Source of the DNA: G963668185 sp963668185
GTDB lineage: Bacteria > Chloroflexota > Dehalococcoidia > Lucifugimonadales > G963668185
Reading direction: 5' to 3'
Length of the DNA: 64,000 bases
Assembly: GCA_963668185.1 (NCBI GenBank)
Contig: OY764162.1
Coordinates: 1,984,001 to 2,048,000, forward strand
The notes below the pieces were generated by a model. The model did not search any database, had not been told where the DNA came from, and saw only the letters and a program-made list of their open reading frames with translations. The position numbers were made by a program, and so were the translations under genes. Positions within the stretch are counted from its first letter, which is position 1; every line of letters starts with the position of its first letter. Shown here in pieces: positions 1-7,860 of this stretch.

Positions 1-834
1 AGCGGGCCGATCCCTACGGCGCTGTGGCAGTTGTCCAGCTTGGAAAGGATTGACCTCGGAGGGAACAGCCTGGGCGGCTGTGTGCCGGAGGCACTGCGGG
101 ACGTGGAGGTCAACGATCTGGCAAGCCTTGGCCTGCCTAGCTGTGGCGGGGCTACGTACAGAAGGGACAGAAAAGCTCTGGAAACGCTCTATGATGCGAC
201 CAGAGGAACAGGCTGGCATGAGAGCGGCAACTGGCTGAGCGGCGCACCGCTTGGAGAGTGGCACGGCGTGACTACCGATGCGGACGGACGCGTCACCACA
301 ATAGAGCTTGATCAAAATGGCTTGTGGGGCAGGCTCCCTGCAGAACTGGGTCAGCTATCCGACCTGCAAGCGCTTAACCTCTGGGGGAACGCCCTGGGCG
401 GGTCGATTCCTGCGGAGCTGGGGCAGCTATCCAGCTTGCAAAGGCTTGACCTCTCTGAGAACGGATTGAGTGGGTCGATCCCTGTGGAGCTGGGGCAACT
501 GTCCAACCTGCAGGTGCTTCACCTCGAGGGGAACAGCTTTAGCGGATCGATTCCTGCGGAGTTGGGGCAGCTATCCAACTTGCAAAGGCTTTACCTCGGT
601 TGGAACGGATTGAGCGGGTCGATCCCTGCGGAACTAGGGCAACTGTCCAACCTGCAGGCGCTTCACCTCGGGGGAAACTTCCTGAGCGGGTCGATCCCTG
701 CGGAACTGGGGCAACTGTCCAGCCTGGAAGAGCTTTCCCTCTGGGAAAACGGTCTGAGCGGGTGCGTGCCGGAAGGGCTGCTGAATGTAGCAGTCAACGA
801 TCTGCTAGTCCTTGGCCTGCCCGCCTGTGAGTAA
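1..834 (+). CDS. Leucine-rich-repeat protein, 5' truncated by window edge
   Basis: The frame is open from base 1, so only the C-terminal 277 residues are visible. The first residues close one repeat block (SGPIPTALWQLSSLERIDL). A capping segment with a conserved Trp follows (ALETLYDATRGTGW), then six plant-type leucine-rich repeats of about 24 residues built on a GSIPAELGQLSNLQ-like core, ending in a cap with a C-terminal Cys. LRR proteins of this type usually act in protein-protein contact at or outside the cell surface; no partner can be named here. A TTG at 31 could be mistaken for the start, but the repeat pattern continues upstream of it. Confidence 0.8.
   Translation, partial: SGPIPTALWQLSSLERIDLGGNSLGGCVPEALRDVEVNDLASLGLPSCGGATYRRDRKALETLYDATRGTGWHESGNWLSGAPLGEWHGVTTDADGRVTTIELDQNGLWGRLPAELGQLSDLQALNLWGNALGGSIPAELGQLSSLQRLDLSENGLSGSIPVELGQLSNLQVLHLEGNSFSGSIPAELGQLSNLQRLYLGWNGLSGSIPAELGQLSNLQALHLGGNFLSGSIPAELGQLSSLEELSLWENGLSGCVPEGLLNVAVNDLLVLGLPACE
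340..750 (+). repeat. In-gene tandem 72-bp repeats encoding LRRs
   Basis: About six units of roughly 72 bp, each encoding one 24-residue leucine-rich repeat. Neighbouring units are alike at DNA level (the segment encoding GSIPAELGQLSNLQ recurs with few changes), which suggests recent expansion or exchange between units. Confidence 0.75.
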
Positions 835-882
835 CGCTACCGCAGGCTGTGTGAGTGAAGGCGGGTCGATGAGATTGGGCGG

Positions 883-1031
883 GTTTGGGCCGTTCGCGAA
901 CGGCCCAAACGTCGGTGATTAAGGGCGGCGGGGTCTTGCGTAAGGCCCTTCGACAAGCTCAGGGCGAACGGGTTGGGTGATCTCGTTACGGCATTTGCAA
1001 CGGGCGGGTTTGGGCCGTTCGCGAACGGCCC
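883..1031. repeat. Intergenic palindromic repeats (R4, R1, R4)
   Basis: This spacer between two converging genes holds a perfect 28-bp palindrome at 883-910 (R4 core flanked by GTTTG/CAAAC), an R1 element at 946-971 and a second R4 at 1012-1031. R4 forms a strong hairpin and may act as a bidirectional terminator here. No gene was seen in 835-1058. Confidence 0.75.
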
Positions 1032-1058
1032 CTACACAGTGGCTGGACGCATGTCTTG

Positions 1059-2030
1059 TCAGGCGGGGGCGGCGTTGCGTTCGAGGTTACGGAGGACGAG
1101 GTTCATCATGAGGATGTGCTCGGGGCCGGCGCCGCAGCAGCCGCCTATGACGCGCGCGCCGATGTCCTGCCACTCGCGGGCGATTTCGGCGACGCTGGCC
1201 GGGCCGTGGTTGGTGAGGGCCATGTAGCGTTGCCGGGCTGTGTCGCCGAGGATGCCGACGCCGCCATAGCCGAGGTTGGCGTAGCCGCCGACGTGGCCGT
1301 CGTAGGCGTCTCGGAGGTCGCGCAGGCCGGCGGTGATGTTCTCCGGGCCGGAGCACATGAGCAGGATGGCGTCGAGGTCGTAGCCCTTCACGGCGGAGAC
1401 GAGGTCGCGCATCGTCTCGCCGGTCTGCATGCCGCCGTCCTCCTGGATGCTGCGTACGCCGAGCAGCACGGGCAGGCCGGTCTCGAAGCAGGCGTCGACG
1501 GCCTGCACGCACTCGTCGATGGAGCCGAGGAACTCGGGCAGCAGCGCGTCGACTCCGGCGTCGGCGAGCAGACTGGCGTGTTCGAGGTACTCGTTGCGGA
1601 ATGCGGCGGCGCCCATCAGCGCGACGTCGTCTTCGCCGCGGGTATTTGCCAAGCATGGCGGGGCCATGCCGCCGGTGACGTATGCCTCCGGGTTGAGGGC
1701 GTCGCGTGCCCTGACCGCGTTCTCGGCGGAGGCGCGGGCGTACTCGGCCCAGCGGTCTGCGTGGCCGATTGGCTCCAGCCGTGAGGGGCTTGTCCAGAAG
1801 TTGTTGCTGATGAGGATGTCGGCGCCGACGCGGAGGTAGTCCTGGTGGACCTGCTGTACGACGTCGGCGAACTCGACGTTGGCGGTGGCGGACCACGCCT
1901 GCAGGCCGGTGTCCTCGGTGGCGCCGACTAGCACGTCCGCGCCGCGGGCCTGTAGCTCGGAGCCGGTGCCGCCGTCCATGAGGAGGAGTTCGCCTGCGTC
2001 CAGTCTTTGGCGGATGGTCTTGGTTGGCAT
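1059..2030 (-). CDS. Homocysteine S-methyltransferase family protein (stand-alone paralog)
   Basis: A 323-residue single-domain protein of the Hcy/betaine-homocysteine methyltransferase family (pfam02574 type), a TIM barrel that moves a methyl group from an amine or sulfonium donor to a thiol through a bound zinc. It has the N-terminal DGGTGSE motif and a potential zinc triad: Cys226 (in LLMC) and Cys298-Cys299 (in GGCC). The segment ISNNFWT replaces the TNTF-like segment of classical members and is shared with the seven-gene array at 26.7-33.9 kb, so this is an eighth paralog about 25 kb away. The ATG is preceded by AAAGGAG. The acceptor and donor are unknown. Confidence 0.9.
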   Translation of the reverse strand: MPTKTIRQRLDAGELLLMDGGTGSELQARGADVLVGATEDTGLQAWSATANVEFADVVQQVHQDYLRVGADILISNNFWTSPSRLEPIGHADRWAEYARASAENAVRARDALNPEAYVTGGMAPPCLANTRGEDDVALMGAAAFRNEYLEHASLLADAGVDALLPEFLGSIDECVQAVDACFETGLPVLLGVRSIQEDGGMQTGETMRDLVSAVKGYDLDAILLMCSGPENITAGLRDLRDAYDGHVGGYANLGYGGVGILGDTARQRYMALTNHGPASVAEIAREWQDIGARVIGGCCGAGPEHILMMNLVLRNLERNAAPA

Positions 2031-2056
2031 GGGGGCTCCTTTGTCCCCATCCTAAC

Positions 2057-2447
2057 CTTCCCCAGCAGACTGGGGAAGGGACCAGATGAAGTTAGGGGCG
2101 ATTCTATGGGGCGCCGGGCGGGCGGCAAGGGCCGCTCGCGAGCGGCCCCTACGCCGGAGGCCTCGTGCGGTGTTTTGCGGAAGATCCTTCGACAAGCTCA
2201 GGACGAACGGGTTGGGGTGAGCGGGTTGGGTGATATTGTATGGTGTTGAGAGTGGGCGGCAAGGGCCGCTCGCGAGCGGCCCCTACGTCGGAGGCTTCGT
2301 GCGTGGGGGCTTGTTGCAGGCCTTGCTGCTGGGGTGACGGTGGTTGCGGGGGTGGCTTACACTGCGGGCGATCGGCCGGCATCGGAGAACCCCATCCCAT
2401 CCCCTCGAGGGACTCGGGGCAGGCTCTTCCCCAGCAGACTGGGGAAG
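2057..2447. repeat. Intergenic repeat cluster (R2, R4, R1, R4, R2)
   Basis: Between 2031 and about 2480 there is no convincing gene. R2 palindromes lie at 2057-2078 and 2426-2447, R4 variants with GCTCGCGAGC centres at 2129-2148 and 2263-2282, and an R1 variant at 2186-2210. The segments around the two R4 copies (about 2119-2166 and 2252-2300) form a near-identical direct repeat of about 48 bp. Confidence 0.75.
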
Positions 2448-2581
2448 GGGTTTACGTACCTGCCTTCACGGGCACTAAGTCTGAACAGTTGCTCTAGTGT
2501 TGGAAGGCAGGGATCCTCGGGCTTTTCGTGTTTAACTTCACAATGTTGACAATGACGAAATCCGCAACTAGTGTACATTGC

Positions 2582-2700
2582 CAAGGATGCGGCCCCGGGA
2601 CGTGACGCTCAACGTGAACGGGCCGGAAACGATGTGAAGAACCCATCCTCCCATCCTCCTCGGAGCGGACCCCCGGTACTGCCGGGGGTCTGTTCTTTCT
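2582..2700 (+). ncRNA. Candidate small RNA with intrinsic terminator
   Basis: TTGACA at 2546-2551 and a weak TAGTGT at 2569-2574 (17-bp spacing) predict transcription from about 2582. The predicted RNA has a stem pairing GGCCCCG with CGGGCC near 2592-2626, a C-rich single-stranded stretch (CCAUCCUCCCAUCCUCCUC) able to pair with Shine-Dalgarno sequences, and a 9-bp GC hairpin at 2668-2690 followed by a T-rich tail. No RNA family is recognised. An alternative is a short leader or relic ORF: an ATG at 2587 opens a 16-codon frame (MRPRDVTLNVNGPETM) whose centre recalls the N-terminus of (2Fe-2S) subunits of the CoxS type. Confidence 0.35.
2668..2690 (+). terminator. Intrinsic terminator hairpin
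   Basis: GACCCCCGG, a 5-base loop, then CCGGGGGTC, followed by TGTTCTTTCTTGTT on the plus strand. It would stop plus-strand transcription just before the converging FAD oxidoreductase gene. Confidence 0.65.
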
Positions 2701-2702
2701 TG

Positions 2703-4052
2703 TTAGGGATCAGGTACCTGCCTAGTTCGGGCGCCCGCGTCTTGCATGACCATGCGGGCGACTTTGCGGCCCATGAGGACGCTGTAGTTGGTGCCTCGGT
2801 CTTCGGGGTAGATCTGCGTGGTGTTGCACAGGTAGAGGCCTGGGATGGGCGTGCGCAGATCGGGCATGCGGGCCGAGTAGTCCGCGCCGATGATCGGCTG
2901 GGCGGCGTCGACGCGGTGGTGGTGGGACTCCACGATCCACGATGGGTCGAACCTGGGGTTGATCTTGCGGAGGTGCGGGAGGTACTCGGCCAGCAGATCG
3001 TCGTGATCGAGGCGGTACAGGCGGTCGTTCCTGTCGAGGTAGTTCGACAGGTAGATGACGTGGTTGCCGCCATAGTGCGACGGGTCCACGAGGTTCGTCT
3101 GCTCTATGACTCCGACGAACGGAATCGAGCGGTCGGCGACGTTGAGCCAGTAGATGTGGGACAGGGGGCGGTCCAGCACGAGTATCAGCAGGACGGCGGC
3201 CATGTACTTCGCAGACTCCAGCTTCGCGAGGTAGTCAGCCGGGAGATCGGGCGCGAGTCGGCGGAAGATGTGGGACTGCGTCGTGGAGATGACGGCGTCG
3301 AACTCGTGCGTCTCGTCCCCTGCCCCGTCCTGCGCCACATGGAGGGCGGCGGCGCGTCCGGCCTCGGTCCGCACGCCCGTTGCCTCGCGGCAGAGGTGGA
3401 TGCTTCCGCCCTGCTCGCGTATGCGGTCGGCGAGGACGTCGAAGACCTCGCCGAAGCTGCCTGCGGGGTAAACTAGCTGCTCCTTGCCGACGCCGCCCTT
3501 GCGGGAGGCGAAGCGCGTGTGGATCTTGCCCCACACCCAGGCCATGCCGACCTCTTCGAAGTACTGCTCGCCGAACTTTCCGCGCAGCATGGGGCCCCAG
3601 AAGGTGTCGTAGCAGCCGGGGCCGGCGTACTTGCGGAGCCACGCGGCGGCGGCGTGGCGCTCCAAGGGCCGCCAGTCCTTCATCGTGCGCAGCCACATGG
3701 TGACGAGTCCGAGGCGGAACCTGTCGACGAGGCTGAGCGGGGTGAACCTGAGCAGGTCTGTGGCGGTGACGAAGTCGTAGATCCTGCCGTCGTGCAGGGT
3801 GCCGACCTTGGAGTCGATGCGTAGAACGCGGCCGCCGAGGCCGATCTCCTCCATCAGGTCGAGGATGGCGCGGTCGCCGGTGAACAGGTGGTGGTAGCCG
3901 CGCTCCAGCCTTCCGCCGCCAACGTCGAACGTGGAGGCCTGGCCGCCGAGGAAGTCGGTGCGCTCGAAGACGACGGCCTCGTGGCCGCGCAGGCCGAGTT
4001 CGTAGGCAGCCGCGAGGCCCGTCGCGCCGCCGCCGATGATGCCGACCTTCAT
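2703..4052 (-). CDS. NAD(P)/FAD-dependent oxidoreductase (amine oxidase/protoporphyrinogen oxidase-like)
   Basis: 449 residues. The N-terminus is a classic dinucleotide-binding fold: GIIGGGATGLAAAYELG followed about ten residues later by an acidic residue (VVFERTDFLGG). The C-terminal flavin-contact region reads GLYLCNTTQIYPEDRGTN. The protein belongs to the COG1232/1233-like family, which includes protoporphyrinogen oxidase, phytoene desaturase-like and sugar-modifying flavoproteins; substrate cannot be assigned. It lies 26 bp downstream of the HEPN-like gene on the same strand and converges with the candidate small RNA. The ATG at 4052 has no clear Shine-Dalgarno sequence. Confidence 0.8.
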   Translation of the reverse strand: MKVGIIGGGATGLAAAYELGLRGHEAVVFERTDFLGGQASTFDVGGGRLERGYHHLFTGDRAILDLMEEIGLGGRVLRIDSKVGTLHDGRIYDFVTATDLLRFTPLSLVDRFRLGLVTMWLRTMKDWRPLERHAAAAWLRKYAGPGCYDTFWGPMLRGKFGEQYFEEVGMAWVWGKIHTRFASRKGGVGKEQLVYPAGSFGEVFDVLADRIREQGGSIHLCREATGVRTEAGRAAALHVAQDGAGDETHEFDAVISTTQSHIFRRLAPDLPADYLAKLESAKYMAAVLLILVLDRPLSHIYWLNVADRSIPFVGVIEQTNLVDPSHYGGNHVIYLSNYLDRNDRLYRLDHDDLLAEYLPHLRKINPRFDPSWIVESHHHRVDAAQPIIGADYSARMPDLRTPIPGLYLCNTTQIYPEDRGTNYSVLMGRKVARMVMQDAGARTRQVPDP

Positions 4053-4078
4053 TCGTGCGTTCGTACTTGGCGCCCGCG

Positions 4079-4447
4079 CTAGGGCATCCGGCTCTCAGCG
4101 ACCTTGAGGTCGTCGATCAGTTCGCGGGCCGACGCGATCCCCACCCTGACCTGATCGGCGTTCATGTGGCCTTCATAGAAGTTCGAGTGGAGCACGTTCG
4201 CGGAGTTAAGTTTGCCTGTCGCGGACGCAGGGTCGTCCAAGTACGAGATCAGTTCGGTTGCCGCGTCGTTGATGTGCCGATGGCGGTCATGCCGCATCCC
4301 GCGCTCCTTGGCGACCGACTTGACGTAATGGACGACGGCGCCCCAGCCTTTCTCGCTCGCTTGGAGCGCGTCGCCGCGCTCAAACCCCTGCTCGGCCTGG
4401 TGCAGGAACTGCTCGCTGATCTGCTTGTGCTCGATGGGCGTTGCCAC
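4079..4447 (-). CDS. HEPN/PaREP1-like small helical protein
   Basis: 122 residues, mostly helical, starting at GTG with GGAG six bases upstream. The segment ALQASEKGWGAVVHYVKSVA followed by RGMRHDRHRH resembles PaREP1/HEPN-type domains, in which an Arg-His pair can form a ribonuclease centre. Similar proteins often occur with a nucleotidyltransferase partner as toxin-antitoxin pairs, but none is adjacent here; the next gene is a flavoprotein. The family call rests on pattern resemblance only. Confidence 0.55.
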   Translation of the reverse strand: MATPIEHKQISEQFLHQAEQGFERGDALQASEKGWGAVVHYVKSVAKERGMRHDRHRHINDAATELISYLDDPASATGKLNSANVLHSNFYEGHMNADQVRVGIASARELIDDLKVAESRMP

Positions 4448-4526
4448 TGCTATCTCCAGGGTCGGGGCTTGGTCTGTCCAGTGACCATTAGCCTACCACA
4501 GACGCAATCCGTGTTCGGATGAGGCC

Positions 4527-4583
4527 TTGACAGACGCTTCGTCCATATGTACTCTGTAGTAACTAGTATGTACATATATGTAC
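4527..4583 (+). promoter_or_regulatory. Promoter and palindromic operator candidate for the HARE-HTH gene
   Basis: TTGACA at 4527-4532, 17 bp, then TACTCT at 4550-4555. Just downstream is a perfect 14-bp palindrome GTACATATATGTAC at 4570-4583, whose half ATATGTAC also occurs at 4545-4552, overlapping the -10 region. The arrangement suggests a dimeric repressor site, possibly autoregulatory for the DNA-binding protein that follows. Confidence 0.5.
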
Positions 4584-4599
4584 GAAAGAAAGGGAAGCG

Positions 4600-5094
4600 A
4601 TGACTGAAAGGCTTGATGAACTCTCGGCATGGGAGCGCGATATCCAGAACGAGCTAACGGAGGTGTCCAGCGACCTGGAGTCGTTGCTGTCGAGGCGCGA
4701 CCACCTGCAGGCGAAGCTTGACTTGGTGCGCGTGCTCAAGAACCTGGAGCGAGGGGCCGAGTCGGGGGGCGGAATGGATAGTGCGTCCGCCCGGCCCCGG
4801 CAGACCACGGCTGAGCGCATTGGTGAGACCGTGGCGGCGATTCTCGATGAGAGAGGCGATCCGATGCACGTGAGCGACATCCGCGCGGCGATGGCCTCGC
4901 GCGGCGTGCCTGTCCCCGGCCGTGGAACCGACGCCAACGTGATCGTGCACCTGTCGCGCAAGCCCGATGTCTTCGTGCGGACATCCCGGGGCACGTATGG
5001 GCTGGCGAAGTGGTCGCGCCGGAAGCGCGGTTTGGCCGGGAGCCGCTCGACGCAATCCAACGCAACACCAGTGGAAGGAGAAAGACATGACTAA
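4600..5094 (+). CDS. HARE-HTH domain DNA-binding protein
   Basis: 164 residues. Residues 1-55 form a predicted coiled coil (LDELSAWERDIQNELTEVSS onward). Residues about 70-130 match the HARE-HTH winged-helix domain (HB1, ASXL, restriction endonuclease HTH): AILDERGDPMHVSDIRAAMA and later VFVRTSRGTYGLAKW. This domain is known from the RNA polymerase delta subunit and from restriction-related proteins and binds DNA or nucleoprotein. GAAAGGGA precedes the ATG. The stop overlaps the start of the DUF899 gene by 8 nt, so the two are probably translated together. Confidence 0.75.
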   Translation: MTERLDELSAWERDIQNELTEVSSDLESLLSRRDHLQAKLDLVRVLKNLERGAESGGGMDSASARPRQTTAERIGETVAAILDERGDPMHVSDIRAAMASRGVPVPGRGTDANVIVHLSRKPDVFVRTSRGTYGLAKWSRRKRGLAGSRSTQSNATPVEGERHD

Positions 5095-5692
5095 GACTAA
5101 CGCGGAACTGGAAAACAAGGTCGCCGCTGCCTTGGGCGAACTCGAGCAGGCAAAGCAGAAGCTCGCGGAACTGCGCCGCCAATTGCCTCCCGAACCCGTG
5201 AAGGACTACGAGTTGAAGAGCGTCGACGGGACGGTAAGGATTTCCGAAATGTTCGGCGACAAGGACGACCTCATTCTCGTACATAACATGGGCGCGGGTT
5301 GCCCCTACTGCACGATGTGGGCAGATGAGTTCAACGGCGTGCTACAGCACTTGCAAAGCAGGGCAGCATTCGTGGTCGTCTCTCCCAACAATCCCAAGGT
5401 GCAGCAGAACCTGGCGAGCAAGCGGGGTTGGCGGTTCGCGATGTACTCTGCCGAGGGCAGCGCCTTCATCAAGGACATGGGCTTTCAGCAAGAAGACGGC
5501 GAGTTCATGTCCGGGTACCAGCCTGGCGTTTCCGTCTTCCACAAGAACGGCGACGGCTCGATAGTCCGCGTCTCTAAGGACGACTTCGGCCCTGGCGACC
5601 TGTATTGTGGCGTGTGGCATCTGTTCGACCTGCTGCCGGGCGGCTCCGGCGACTGGGGGCCGCAGTTCGACTACTCTGGTTCGAACGACTGA
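5087..5692 (+). CDS. DUF899-family thioredoxin-like protein
   Basis: 201 residues from the ATG at 5087, which has AAGGAG six bases upstream; longer readings into the previous gene are not supported. After a short N-terminal coiled coil (residues 4-35) comes a thioredoxin-like fold with VHNMGAGCPYCTMWADEFNG, carrying a CPYC active-site pair, then SPNNPK and a C-terminal YCGVWHLFDLLPGG segment typical of DUF899. Redox function is inferred from the CxxC motif. It overlaps the preceding HARE-HTH gene by 8 nt and its last 22 bp overlap the converging glycosyltransferase gene. Confidence 0.85.
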   Translation: MTKTNAELENKVAAALGELEQAKQKLAELRRQLPPEPVKDYELKSVDGTVRISEMFGDKDDLILVHNMGAGCPYCTMWADEFNGVLQHLQSRAAFVVVSPNNPKVQQNLASKRGWRFAMYSAEGSAFIKDMGFQQEDGEFMSGYQPGVSVFHKNGDGSIVRVSKDDFGPGDLYCGVWHLFDLLPGGSGDWGPQFDYSGSND

Positions 5693-7860
5693 GGCAGGTT
5701 GTCGGCGATGTACACGTAGGCGTCCTCGCTGCCGAGGTTGGAGCCGAGCTTGCGGTGCATGAAGTAGTCCATCGCTCTGCGCCACGCGCCGCGGTCAGCG
5801 AATGAGCGGGCGATCTTGCCGAAGGTCAGGTTGCGGTACGTGTGCTCCGGGAACCACCACCTGTGCCTTATCCGGACCTCCTGCTTGTAGCCCTCTTCGA
5901 CGGTGAAATTGAAGGCGTCGCGGTTGTTGCCGTGGACGATTACCAGGGCGGAGTCCGAGGACTCGGGGGGCGTCTGGTTGGCGTAAGACGGGTAGCCGAC
6001 GCGCGTGTGGTCGCGCAGGTACCAGACCCAGGGCCATGCGAAGCCGCTCGTGCCGTCGATCGTGATCGGCACGGCGCGGCCCTCGCCGGTGGTCTCGGCG
6101 ATGCTTTCTATTTCGTCCATGAGGCGTGGAATGTCGGGGCTGCTCTGCGTGTACACGATCATCTCGACCGGGCGGTCGCCGTTCGTGTAGGCGGCGGTTG
6201 CGGCCACGCGTACCGTGACGGCCAGCAGCACGAGCGCCAACGGTATCGTTGCGAACTTCGCGGTGTTGCGCCAGCCCCACCGGGTGGCCGCCAGAGCGCA
6301 GGCTCCGGCCGCCGCAACGACGAGGATTGAGAAGCCGGCCGTTTCCAGGGCCGTCGAGGGTGAAGCGGGGTCGAGGCCGGTGAATGCGAGCCGCCACAGC
6401 GCCCATAGCAGCAATGGGACGCCAAGCAGTACGGACAGCCCGCCGCCGGAGAGCAGCCTGCGCCACTCGATCGATGTCCACAGGTCGGCCATGAACTTCG
6501 CGGCGAGCAGGACCATGGGCAGCGCGAGGTTTACAAGCAGCCACGGCATCTTCTCGGCGGCAAGGGTGTACATAACGAACGTGGCGACGGTCCAGAACAC
6601 CATGAACAGGCCGAGGCGGTCCCGCCGCCGGAGGTAGTACGCGCCCGCCGCAAAGGAGAAGAGCATCGGGAGGAACTCGTACAGGGGCGCGAGGAGGAGG
6701 TAGTAGTAGAAGGGCTGGTGGCCGCGCGCCACGTCCTGCTGCGCCTGCCAGTAGCCGAGGGACTGCCACCACCCGGAGCCGACGCCGTCCAGGTTCGTGA
6801 AGAAGGTGGAGTACAGCAGAAGCCAGATGGCGTAGAAGACGAGGGCGCAACCGAGCCACACGCGCCAGCGCCACAGCCAGCCGAGCCGGACGGATATTGC
6901 CAGCAGCGCGACGACGATCGCGCCGGCGACGACGAGGGCGCCGCCTTCGGGCGCGCCGACGTGCCCGCCATCGGACGCGGTGCGCGCGAGCGTGAGGCCG
7001 GACCATCGCAGAAGGACGGTGTCTTGGAACAGGCCGGAGAGCGCGGCGCCCTGCGGCAGTGAGAGCGTGAACAGCATGAGGAAGAACGCGCCCTCGCGGG
7101 ACAGGCGCGAGAGGTTGACGCCACGCCGGGCGTACGCCGCCGCGACGCGGGCTGTGTATGCCGCGCCCCGGCCGGCACGCCGCGCGGCGCGCCGGAACAC
7201 GGCTAGGCGACGTAACGCGATCACAGCCGCGAGGTAGAGGCCGATTATCGCGGTGAAGATGAAGGCGGTCTCCTTGGTGGCGAAGAAGAGGGCCAGCAGG
7301 ATGGCTCCGGCGTACAGATAGCGGTTGCGCCCTTCGTCCAGGTAGCGCCACAGGCAGATGACCAGGCCGAGCGTCCACACGGCGGCAAGGATGTCGTTGC
7401 GGGCGAAGCGGCTGAAGTACAGCATCGAGGGGGAGAACGTCAGCATGACGGCGGCGGCCAGCGACGCGGCGCGGCCAAGCCTCGCTCGGAAGAGCCACGG
7501 CATGGCGACCAGGGCCGAGCCGGCGGCGGCGTACAGCGCGCGGGCCGTGACGTCGCCCGCGCCGAAGACGAAGAAGAGCGCCGCCGTGGACTCGAACTGG
7601 AACGGGCCGTGCATCATGGGGTCGTGCGTGTAGCCCATGCCTTCGGAGAGCCGCCAAGCGTAGTAGGCGTGCAGGCTCTCGTCGTGGTGGACGGCCCGCG
7701 AGCCGAGGTCCCAGAAGCGCATGACCGCCGCCGTCACGAACAGCGCGGCGTACGATGCGACTTCCCAGTAGCGCGCCGCGATGCCGGCCAGCGCGCGGAC
7801 GGCGGCCTGGGCCGGCAGGCCGGCGGCGGCGCGGCTAAGCCCGCTCATGGTCTCGCTCAT
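5671..7860 (-). CDS. Agl23-like membrane glycosyltransferase (GT39/TIGR03663-type)
   Basis: 729 residues with about a dozen membrane segments. The first loop contains DLGSRAVHHDESLHAYYAWR, the acidic DE motif of lipid-linked-sugar (GT-C) transferases, and HGPFQFE follows. This matches the flippase-associated Agl23 family, known mainly from Archaea and Chloroflexi. A soluble C-terminal region (VEMIVYTQSSPDIPRLMDEI onward) follows the last membrane segment. The start is the ATG at 7860, which shares an ATGA overlap with the stop of the DUF2298 gene; readings starting at 8466 extend into that gene and are not real. Likely role: surface polysaccharide or protein glycosylation. Confidence 0.85.
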   Translation of the reverse strand: MSETMSGLSRAAAGLPAQAAVRALAGIAARYWEVASYAALFVTAAVMRFWDLGSRAVHHDESLHAYYAWRLSEGMGYTHDPMMHGPFQFESTAALFFVFGAGDVTARALYAAAGSALVAMPWLFRARLGRAASLAAAVMLTFSPSMLYFSRFARNDILAAVWTLGLVICLWRYLDEGRNRYLYAGAILLALFFATKETAFIFTAIIGLYLAAVIALRRLAVFRRAARRAGRGAAYTARVAAAYARRGVNLSRLSREGAFFLMLFTLSLPQGAALSGLFQDTVLLRWSGLTLARTASDGGHVGAPEGGALVVAGAIVVALLAISVRLGWLWRWRVWLGCALVFYAIWLLLYSTFFTNLDGVGSGWWQSLGYWQAQQDVARGHQPFYYYLLLAPLYEFLPMLFSFAAGAYYLRRRDRLGLFMVFWTVATFVMYTLAAEKMPWLLVNLALPMVLLAAKFMADLWTSIEWRRLLSGGGLSVLLGVPLLLWALWRLAFTGLDPASPSTALETAGFSILVVAAAGACALAATRWGWRNTAKFATIPLALVLLAVTVRVAATAAYTNGDRPVEMIVYTQSSPDIPRLMDEIESIAETTGEGRAVPITIDGTSGFAWPWVWYLRDHTRVGYPSYANQTPPESSDSALVIVHGNNRDAFNFTVEEGYKQEVRIRHRWWFPEHTYRNLTFGKIARSFADRGAWRRAMDYFMHRKLGSNLGSEDAYVYIADNLPQSFEPE

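Noticed and set aside
1056..1784. Plus-strand frame of 242 codons opposite the first methyltransferase
   Set aside because: Shadow of the minus-strand gene; low-complexity Ala/Gly/Val product.
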